Source: Chloroflexota bacterium
GTDB taxonomy: Bacteria; Chloroflexota; Anaerolineae; UBA1429
NCBI GenBank assembly: GCA_012515695.1
Contig: JAAYXX010000455.1
Location: 1-11,575, forward strand
Reading direction: 5' to 3'
Length of the DNA: 11,575 nt
The notes below the pieces were generated by a model, which saw only the letters and a list, made by a program, of their open reading frames with translations, made no database searches and was not told the origin of the DNA. Both the position numbers and the translations under genes were made by a program. Positions 1-6,227 of this stretch are shown piece by piece. Within the stretch, counting starts at the first letter, position 1, and each line of letters opens with the position of its first letter.

Positions 1-448
1 AGGGCGTGCCGAACAGCCCCCGCCGCACCAACTCGGCCACCAGCACCACCTGCTCATAGTAGTTACAGTTCTCGGCCAGCATGTAGGTGGCGCGGCTACG
101 CTGGCAGGCCCGCACCAACTCTCGACACTCGTCGATAGACACCCCCGCCGGAACCTCGCTGAGCACGTGGACGCCCTGCTCCAGCGCGGCGATGGCCTGT
201 GGCACGTGGTAGGGCATGGGCGTGCCGATCACCACGGCGTCCAGGTCGGCGTGTGCCAACATCGCTTGATAGTCGGTATAGCTCTCGCTGGCCCCGAATC
301 GGGCCGCCGCCTCGGCCAGTTCCTCTGCGCGGATGTCGCACACGGCCCGCACGCGCACACCTTGCAGCAGTTCAAACGCCCGCTGAAAGCTGCCCCCGCG
401 CCCCGCCGCCCCTACAATCCCAACTTGCAGCGTTTCCAGTTCGCTCAC
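1..448 (-). CDS. Gfo/Idh/MocA family NAD(P)-dependent oxidoreductase, N-terminal part
   Basis: The first 149 residues are visible; the C-terminal substrate domain lies beyond the left window edge. The protein opens with a Rossmann nucleotide-binding fold: VGIVGAAGRGG at residues 9-19, an acidic end of beta-2 (CDIR, 37-40), and VVIGTPMPYHVPQA at 72-85, which is typical of the family. Members oxidise or reduce sugars, inositols and related polyols with NAD(P). The family's usual Glu-Lys-Pro motif reads E98-V99-P100 (LSEVPAG), so the common active-site lysine is absent; I know this EVP variant as a recurring subgroup rather than a lesion. The start is GTG at 448, overlapping the TGA of the upstream URO-D-fold gene as GTGA, with GGGAG six bases before it. 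This overlap implies translational coupling and places it last among the visible genes of the cluster. The substrate is unknown. The family call is firm. Confidence 0.9.
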   Translation of the reverse strand, partial: MSELETLQVGIVGAAGRGGSFQRAFELLQGVRVRAVCDIRAEELAEAAARFGASESYTDYQAMLAHADLDAVVIGTPMPYHVPQAIAALEQGVHVLSEVPAGVSIDECRELVRACQRSRATYMLAENCNYYEQVVLVAELVRRGLFGTP

Positions 449-1527
449 GCGCCGCTCCCTTCGCGCACTGCCTCGTGCATCGCCCGGATGTTTGCCAGTG
501 GCACGTCGGGGTTGATGGTATTGGCGGTGAACATCACCAGATGGGCCTGCCCCCGGCATATCTCGATGGCCTCGCGCACGCGAGCGCGCACCTGCTCAGG
601 GGTATACACCGGCAACTCTGTCGTCACGGCCAGCGGCCCAAACAACACCAACTGCTCGCCGTCTCGCGTGCGCTTTTGGGTGAGGTATTCCAGCGTCAGA
701 CCGCATTCGGGCTGGAATCCCTGAAAGCCCTGCACGCCACAGTCCAGCAGCATGTCTATGATGGGCCGCACATCCCCGTCCGAGTGCCAGACGGGGCGAC
801 AGCCCACCTCCAACAACGGTTGCAGGCCGTGGGCCAGTTGTGGCGCATAGTATCGCTCCATGAACGCAGGCGAGACCATCGGGCCGCGCTGCGTGCAGAT
901 GTCCTCGCCCAGCAGGACCGCATGTGGGTATAGCCCCTCCTGCACCGCCCGCGCTACCAGCCGCCCGACGTTGTACCCCTGCGCCCCGCCAACTTCCATC
1001 AGCTTGCGCGCCCGGTCAGGGTACGCGCCCACGATCTGAAAAAAGTTCTCATAACCGAACTCGCCATACCAGGAGATGCGCGCCCCACCAGACCACTGGG
1101 CGGGCATCCAGACCATCTCCCCGCACAACGTCTGTCGCTCGACCAGCCACTGGCGGAACCTGGCATACTCCTGCTCGAAATCGAACTGCGCCTCGATCTC
1201 TTCCGCCGATGGCATGGCGTCTACCCGCTCCACCGCCTCGTCTAGCGAGAGAGTGGGGCGGGCATGGATATAGGAACCAGCGTCCACGCAGCGGAAATCG
1301 CGGTCACTCTTGGGGATGAATACATCAATCAGGCCATCAGCGCCCAATATCTGATAGGCCCGAATGGACAGAGCCAACGGGTCTTGCCAGTATTCGGCCA
1401 GCGTAACCCCCGTCAGTTCGCAGATGTGCGACGGGCAGGCGATCCAGCCGCCCAATATCGGCGTGCGGTCCGGCTCTTGCAGGGCAAACACGGCTTCCAG
1501 GCGTTGGCGTGGCGACATGGATTCCAC
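445..1527 (-). CDS. Uroporphyrinogen decarboxylase-fold protein (URO-D superfamily, not HemE)
   Basis: A 360-residue protein with the URO-D superfamily layout: the SPRQRLEAVFALQEPDRTP opening near residues 5-23, GEDICTQRGPMVSPAFM in the middle (the superfamily's D-D...GP..SP element), then H248-S-D-G-D252 and GVQGFQGFQPE. True HemE carries an N-terminal RQAGR substrate motif, which I do not see. Corrinoid/CoM methyltransferases of the superfamily (MtaA/MtbA) carry a zinc His-x-Cys; here the equivalent stretch is H-S-D, so that zinc site is also missing. It is therefore neither a haem enzyme nor an obvious zinc methyltransferase. The start is a GTG at 1527, chosen because AGGGAGGA lies nine bases upstream; the ATG three codons later is too far from it. 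It sits 15 bases after the GH4 gene and overlaps the oxidoreductase by 4 bases, which suggests a role in the same sugar pathway. The reaction is unknown. Confidence 0.85.
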   Translation of the reverse strand: MESMSPRQRLEAVFALQEPDRTPILGGWIACPSHICELTGVTLAEYWQDPLALSIRAYQILGADGLIDVFIPKSDRDFRCVDAGSYIHARPTLSLDEAVERVDAMPSAEEIEAQFDFEQEYARFRQWLVERQTLCGEMVWMPAQWSGGARISWYGEFGYENFFQIVGAYPDRARKLMEVGGAQGYNVGRLVARAVQEGLYPHAVLLGEDICTQRGPMVSPAFMERYYAPQLAHGLQPLLEVGCRPVWHSDGDVRPIIDMLLDCGVQGFQGFQPECGLTLEYLTQKRTRDGEQLVLFGPLAVTTELPVYTPEQVRARVREAIEICRGQAHLVMFTANTINPDVPLANIRAMHEAVREGSGA

Positions 1528-1536
1528 AGTGAACGG

Positions 1537-1544
1537 TCCTCCCT
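1537..1544 (-). promoter_or_regulatory. Ribosome binding site fixing a GTG start for the URO-D-fold gene
   Basis: On the minus strand the site reads AGGGAGGA, nine bases before the GTG at 1527. It partly overlaps the TAG stop (1543-1545) of the upstream GH4 gene, so ribosomes finishing GH4 could reinitiate here. The next in-frame ATG (1518) would be 18 bases away, too far for this site. Confidence 0.7.
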
Positions 1545-2835
1545 ATGCAAAAGTGGGCAGATACTCGCGTTGAAGCGTCAGCATGTTATCCAGCAGTTGC
1601 TCGGCGGCGGTAATGCTGTTCACCGCCGGGTCGAGCAAGAGCGCCTGCAATAGCAGCTTTTTCGAGCGCGTGCGGTACGCCTCCGTCACCAGCTCGATGA
1701 TGGAGAACTGGGTGCGAACGAACGCGGCAAACGGCTCGGGCAGCGGCCCCACCTGCTGCGGATGGACCCCCGCCGCGTCCACGATGGCGGGCACTTCGAC
1801 CACCCCACTCATCGGCAGGTTATCGATGTACGGGCCACTGTTCAACACGTTGACCGCCGGGCGCCACGCCTTGCGGTCTAGCTCGATATCGCAGATGATC
1901 TGGACGGTCGTCTCGCCACTGGGGCGCAGGATATCCTCGTCCAGCGCGCAACGGCCAGCCGCGTAATCCCCTAGCGTGGGCGCGGAGGCTTGCTCGACCA
2001 GGGCCACCGGCTGCGATTCGCGCCCATAGGGCCACTGCACGCCGTGGAATTCAGCGCCAAAGGAGAGATACTCCCCGATGTGGTCGTCCGAGGGGAAGGT
2101 AAACACCCCAAACACCTCGGCCATTTTGCGGAAAAGGGGCGGCGCGGCGGGCGAGCGATCATTGAGCGCCTTCTGCAATAGCTTCTCGAACAAATCCTCG
2201 CCGGTTGCCTTGTCGCGCACGCGCAGGATAGCATAAAAGTGGTTCATGCCCGCCGAGACCACGTCCAGCGTGTCAATGGGCCGCTCCAGGTAACGCTCGA
2301 TGGACCTCAACGCGCTGAATACGCCGTGACAGATGCCGATGGCGCGCACCTGCGTGAGATGGCAGATGGCGTGCAGCACGCGGGCTTCCGGGTTGGTAAA
2401 GTTGAGCAGCAGCGCATCGGGGCACAGCTCTTCTACGTCGCGGCAAATGGGCAGCACCAGTTCCAGGCTACGCAGGGCGTGGAACACGGCCCCCGGCCCA
2501 CCGTTCTCCCCCAGGCAGTGGCGAAAGCCGTAGGACAGCGGCACGCGAAAATCCTGCTCCCATAGCTCCATCCGCTTGCGGGCCACCGCCGTAATCACAT
2601 AGTCAGCGCCCGGCAGGGCGCGACGGCGATCCGTCTCGGCGCGCAGCGTGACGTCCGTGCCCGTGTGCGCGGCCACCCGCTGCGCCAGCGCGAACATGGT
2701 CTCTAGCGCCTGCGGGTTGTCGTCCACCAGGCATAGGGTCACGTTACGCCCCGCCAATTCAGGCGATTGCAGAATGTCCACAATCTGCCCACGACCAAAG
2801 CTGCGGCTTCCAGCCCCAATCAAGACGATGTTCAT
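1543..2835 (-). CDS. Glycoside hydrolase family 4 (NAD- and metal-dependent alpha-glycosidase type)
   Basis: A full-length 430-residue GH4 enzyme. These intracellular enzymes cleave glycosides by NAD+-assisted oxidation at C3, elimination and re-reduction, using a divalent metal. Visible signatures are the NAD-binding IGAGSRSFG at residues 6-14, N148-P149 within NFTNPEA, the metal-binding Cys169 in ICHG and His199 in GMNHF, and DDHIGEY at 250-256, whose Tyr256 is the likely catalytic base by analogy with characterised members. The Cys-His-Gly signature is that of GH4 enzymes acting on non-phosphorylated alpha-glucosides, alpha-galactosides or uronides, whereas phospho-glycosidases carry other residues after the cysteine. 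The exact sugar cannot be named. A strong AAGGAGGT lies four bases before the ATG. It follows the ROK kinase by 51 bases, consistent with hydrolysis followed by kinase action on a released hexose. Confidence 0.93.
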   Translation of the reverse strand: MNIVLIGAGSRSFGRGQIVDILQSPELAGRNVTLCLVDDNPQALETMFALAQRVAAHTGTDVTLRAETDRRRALPGADYVITAVARKRMELWEQDFRVPLSYGFRHCLGENGGPGAVFHALRSLELVLPICRDVEELCPDALLLNFTNPEARVLHAICHLTQVRAIGICHGVFSALRSIERYLERPIDTLDVVSAGMNHFYAILRVRDKATGEDLFEKLLQKALNDRSPAAPPLFRKMAEVFGVFTFPSDDHIGEYLSFGAEFHGVQWPYGRESQPVALVEQASAPTLGDYAAGRCALDEDILRPSGETTVQIICDIELDRKAWRPAVNVLNSGPYIDNLPMSGVVEVPAIVDAAGVHPQQVGPLPEPFAAFVRTQFSIIELVTEAYRTRSKKLLLQALLLDPAVNSITAAEQLLDNMLTLQREYLPTFA

Positions 2836-2886
2836 AACGACCTCCTTGGCCGCTTATTGCTTTTATGATGGCGCCCGGCGGATGCG

Positions 2887-3801
2887 TTAGGCTCGTTGAG
2901 CCGTGGCTCGTTGAGCCGCCCGTTCTGCCAGCGCAATAGCCCCCAACACCCCCGCCCGGTTGCCCAGCAGGGGCGGCACAATGTACGAATCTATCTCTTC
3001 TAGAAGGGCTGGCGATTTGACATAGCCGTTCAGGATTTCCTGCACGCGCCGCCGAACCATCGGGAAAAGGTGCGCCTGCTCCATGACCCCGCCCCCCATG
3101 ATAACGCGCTGGGGAGACAACACCAGCACCAGGTTCGATACGCCATACGCCAAATAGTCGGCCTCCAACGCCCACGCCGGGTGATCGGGGGGCAGCGTTT
3201 CGCCGCGCTGCTTCCAGCGCGCTTCCAGCGCCGGGCCAGCGGCCAGCCCCTCCCAGCAATCGCCATGAACGGAGCAAGAACCGGGGAACGGGTCCGCCTG
3301 CCAATCGTGCGGGATGCGTGTATGTCCCATTTCCGGGTGCATCAGGCCATGAGCCAGTTCGCCGTTAATCACGGCCCCGCCGCCGATACCCGTGCCGATG
3401 GTGAGATAGATAAAGGTGTCCAGCCCTTGAGCAGCGCCCCAACGCCCTTCGCCCAGCGCGGCCACGTTCACGTCGGTGTCAAAGCCAACTGGCACCCCCA
3501 ACGCCCGGCGCACAGCCCCGGCGAAATCGGTGTGCGCCCAGTGTGGCTTGGGCGTGTTGGTCACATATCCAAAGGTTGGCGAGCGAGGGTCTGGGTCAAT
3601 CGGCCCGAACGAGGCGATCCCCACGGCTTGAATGGCCTGCCCACCCCCCTGCTGTTCGAAAAAGGCCAGCGCCCGCGCTATCGTTTCTTCTGGCGTGGTG
3701 GTGGGAAAACGCTCCTCGGCCCGGATATCATCCGGCCCGCTGGCAACGGCGCAAACGAATTTCGTGCCGCCCGCCTCGATACCCCCATACAATGGCTTCA
3801 T
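2887..3801 (-). CDS. ROK-family sugar kinase, fructokinase type
   Basis: A 304-residue cytoplasmic kinase that phosphorylates a free hexose with ATP. The phosphate-binding loop is GGIEAGGTK at residues 6-14. The catalytic aspartate is Asp110 in FDTDVNVAALGE, followed by the ROK signature TIGTGIGGG. The zinc site is of the fructokinase (GmuE/YdhR-like) form: His160 in HPEMGH, then Cys176, His179 and Cys182 in CSVHGDC. The C-terminal GNRAGVLGA is also characteristic. AAGGAGG lies four bases before the ATG. The stop is 51 bases before the GH4 start, and the upstream PPDK-like gene ends 20 bases away, so it is embedded in the operon. Substrate is fructose, mannose or a related hexose by family, not proven. 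The extreme C-terminus contains a short in-frame tandem repeat (AQRAT-AQRA). ROK repressors carry an N-terminal helix-turn-helix, absent here. Confidence 0.93.
   Translation of the reverse strand: MKPLYGGIEAGGTKFVCAVASGPDDIRAEERFPTTTPEETIARALAFFEQQGGGQAIQAVGIASFGPIDPDPRSPTFGYVTNTPKPHWAHTDFAGAVRRALGVPVGFDTDVNVAALGEGRWGAAQGLDTFIYLTIGTGIGGGAVINGELAHGLMHPEMGHTRIPHDWQADPFPGSCSVHGDCWEGLAAGPALEARWKQRGETLPPDHPAWALEADYLAYGVSNLVLVLSPQRVIMGGGVMEQAHLFPMVRRRVQEILNGYVKSPALLEEIDSYIVPPLLGNRAGVLGAIALAERAAQRATAQRA
2890..2917. repeat. Tandem 13-mer palindromes at the 3' end of the ROK kinase gene
   Basis: The plus strand reads GGCTCGTTGAGCC twice, at 2890-2902 and 2905-2917, separated by GT. Each copy is itself an inverted repeat (GGCTC/GAGCC around GTT). 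Within the kinase the unit is 15 bases, giving the in-frame peptide duplication AQRAT then AQRA before the stop. It looks like slippage duplication. The two small hairpins sit immediately before the stop codon. Confidence 0.75.
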
Positions 3802-3821
3802 ACAGCCTCCTTATGCTACGA

Positions 3822-6209
3822 TTATATAAAGTCCCAATTGGGTTCTGGCTGCTTCAGGGCCACCAGCCCTTGCCGCGCATCCACCTGAATCTCGTCGCCG
3901 GTGCGAATCTTGTGCGTGGCCCCTGTCACGCCGAAAACCGCCGGAACGCCATACTCGCGGGCCAGCGTCGCGGAATGGTCCAGCAGGCCCCCCGTCTCGG
4001 CCACAATTGCCGCCACCACGCCAAACAGGATGCTCAACTCGAACTGCGACTCGTGACAGACCAACACCTCGCCGGGCAGCACATTCGCCGCCTCGTTCAG
4101 CGAGTTGATCACCCGCGCGCGGCCCGTCACCATCCCCGGCGAAACGGCGCGGCCAGTCAACACCTCCCGAACCTCGGCCATCCGCCCTGCTGCCGGATCG
4201 TGGTCCTTGGCCTCCATCCGCATGACCTTGGGTGGCGTATAGCGCGACCACCGCCGCAGTTGGTCCTTGCGTTCGATGACTGCGCGCACAAGCGTGTCAC
4301 GCGGCGACACGCCATTCAGCCAATCCATAATTTCACGATAGCGCAGCAAAAACGCATCATCCACGGCGCTCAACAGCCCTACGGCCTGCAACCGCCGCCC
4401 GACTTCGCGCACCGCGTCTCGCTCTAGCACCATGCACAGCAACACCGGCTCATCGCGGTCGAACTGTAGCGGCATATAGCGGCGCGCCAGGTGTAGCGCT
4501 CGCCGAAATACCTGTCGCCGAACCCGATTCAGGCCCGAAAGCGCCTCCGCCTCAATGGCGTCACGTATCGCCAACAGGTGCGCCCGCTCCAGACAGATGG
4601 AGGGCTTGGAACGGTTGACCCAACCCTCGAAATCGGCCCGCGCCCGGCCCTCCTCCTCCATCAAGTCACAGATGTCCTGTTCGTCAACCAATGGATTGCC
4701 GCGCAGATAGAGGTGTCGGTACTTGCGGAAAAAGCGCCGAAACGCTTGCTCGCGTTCCTCGTCCGTCTGATAGCTCTTTTCCGCCAGACGGCACAGCTCT
4801 TGATCGCGTCGCGAGAGCTGGTCATCCAGGCTCTTGAGCAAGATCTGAACCTTGTCCACATCCCCCACCCAGATGCGATGCAGATGCAGCAGAATGGCCG
4901 CCAGCGTCTTGGGGCTGTCTCCCAACTTGCCGCGCTGGCACAAGAAGGCACCCCCGATCTCGACCACCGTCTGCAAATACTGACCCAGTTCACTATTGGA
5001 CAGCTTGGTCAGGTCTTGCTCGCCTAGCTCCTCCAGATGGGCGTGGTGCTGCTCCCATAGCGAGCGGAATTCTCGATCCAGGGTGCGGGCTGCGGCCAAC
5101 TGCCGCACGCTCAGCACGAACTGGGAGACGCCATTCGTCTCACCGCCAGTGGGCGCGCTGGCAAATCGCCAGCGCGTATACCGGAATCCGTGTAGATACA
5201 GCTCGTCGCGGCCCACATAGGGCAGAAACAAGGGATGGGCCTGGCGAAAGTAGGCGTCGCACATCTGCTGGCTGCGGCTGCGGTAATACCACGAATAGGG
5301 CCGCATTTCGCGTGGCGTGCGGTCAAGCGGCTGCACCAACTCCAGCGACCCCGCCTCCATCTCTGCGGGCCTCGGCGACACGGGGAGAAAAGGCGGCACT
5401 TTGGTCACCGGGCGCACGCGCAGCAGATATACCTGGCTGTCGGTGATCCCCCACTCTAGCGTCTCGTACTTGCGCTCGTGCTCGTCCAGCAGCAGCCCGA
5501 TATGGCGCAACTGGCTCCACGCCCGCGACTCGCCTGGACGGCGTTCGTACGGGTCTAGCCGATAGACGCCCAGCCGTGGCCCTTCATGTACCTCTAGCAC
5601 AAACTCATCGGGGCTGCCCGTAATGGGGTCCACCGTAAAGAGCGTCCCACGCGAGTTGGGCACAATCACCTGTTGCATCAGAACGGCCATCGAGGAGGAC
5701 AGCAGATCCACACCGAAATGGTACGCGTAAGAGAGGGCCTTGGCGCTGAACAGAGATTGCCAGCACTCGATCACCGCCTTGAGAGCCGCCTCCTCGCTGT
5801 CCACATCCAGGCAGGTGAAATGCTGCCCTACAAAGCTTTGCTCAGGGCTATCCTCGTTGGTGGCCGACGAGCGCACGGCGACGGGCACGCTTTCCAGCGA
5901 GCGAAAAGCCTCACCGACGGCATCAACCACCGCCTGCGGCACGCGCCGCACGCGAAAGGCAGCACGAATGGCCCATTCGGCTGCCTGAAAGTGGGTCATG
6001 GTCGTAGGTTGCATGGCCGCCAAGATCGAGGCAATTTCGCCCTGCAAGCCCCCCTGCTGCATAAAGCGCCGGTAGAGGTCGGTGGACAGCACAACCCCTG
6101 GCGGCACAGGGCAGCCCAGGCGGATGGCCTCCCCAAGCCGCGCAGCTTTGCCTCCACATTCGGCAACATCGGCCAGAGACAGGGTGTCCAGTGGGCGCAA
6201 GAAGCTCAT
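3822..6209 (-). CDS. PPDK/PEP-synthase-like phosphotransfer protein (ATP-binding domain + phosphohistidine domain, no PEP barrel)
   Basis: A 795-residue protein with three parts. Residues 1 to about 280 form a PPDK-type ATP-grasp domain: GGKAARLGEA near 19-28, PVPPGVVL near 34-41, and Arg113 in VRSSATNEDSPEQSFVGQH. Residues about 285-690 form a long, mostly helical-looking, charged region that I cannot assign. Residues about 700-785 form the mobile PEP-utiliser domain, with the phosphoryl-carrying His745 in GGLLDHSATLAREYGVPAV. The C-terminal PEP/pyruvate TIM barrel of PEP synthase and PPDK is missing. Order and length resemble rifampin phosphotransferases (ATP domain, substrate domain, His domain), but such proteins occur in many roles and resistance should not be inferred. 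The usual GLGE loop is replaced by VHEGPRLG near 208-214, and an aspartate precedes the histidine where serine is usual. It lies 18 bases after the S9 peptidase and 20 bases before the ROK kinase, with AAGGGGAA before the ATG. The acceptor is unknown. Confidence 0.85.
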   Translation of the reverse strand: MSFLRPLDTLSLADVAECGGKAARLGEAIRLGCPVPPGVVLSTDLYRRFMQQGGLQGEIASILAAMQPTTMTHFQAAEWAIRAAFRVRRVPQAVVDAVGEAFRSLESVPVAVRSSATNEDSPEQSFVGQHFTCLDVDSEEAALKAVIECWQSLFSAKALSYAYHFGVDLLSSSMAVLMQQVIVPNSRGTLFTVDPITGSPDEFVLEVHEGPRLGVYRLDPYERRPGESRAWSQLRHIGLLLDEHERKYETLEWGITDSQVYLLRVRPVTKVPPFLPVSPRPAEMEAGSLELVQPLDRTPREMRPYSWYYRSRSQQMCDAYFRQAHPLFLPYVGRDELYLHGFRYTRWRFASAPTGGETNGVSQFVLSVRQLAAARTLDREFRSLWEQHHAHLEELGEQDLTKLSNSELGQYLQTVVEIGGAFLCQRGKLGDSPKTLAAILLHLHRIWVGDVDKVQILLKSLDDQLSRRDQELCRLAEKSYQTDEEREQAFRRFFRKYRHLYLRGNPLVDEQDICDLMEEEGRARADFEGWVNRSKPSICLERAHLLAIRDAIEAEALSGLNRVRRQVFRRALHLARRYMPLQFDRDEPVLLCMVLERDAVREVGRRLQAVGLLSAVDDAFLLRYREIMDWLNGVSPRDTLVRAVIERKDQLRRWSRYTPPKVMRMEAKDHDPAAGRMAEVREVLTGRAVSPGMVTGRARVINSLNEAANVLPGEVLVCHESQFELSILFGVVAAIVAETGGLLDHSATLAREYGVPAVFGVTGATHKIRTGDEIQVDARQGLVALKQPEPNWDFI

Positions 6210-6227
6210 ACGTTCCCCTTGATCAAT

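Noticed and set aside
445..1527. HemE, uroporphyrinogen decarboxylase of haem synthesis
   Set aside because: It lacks the RQAGR substrate motif and has no haem-pathway neighbours.
3822..6209. Rifampin phosphotransferase (antibiotic resistance) annotation
   Set aside because: The domain order is similar, but the GLGE loop is changed, the middle domain is unassigned, and the operon context is metabolic.
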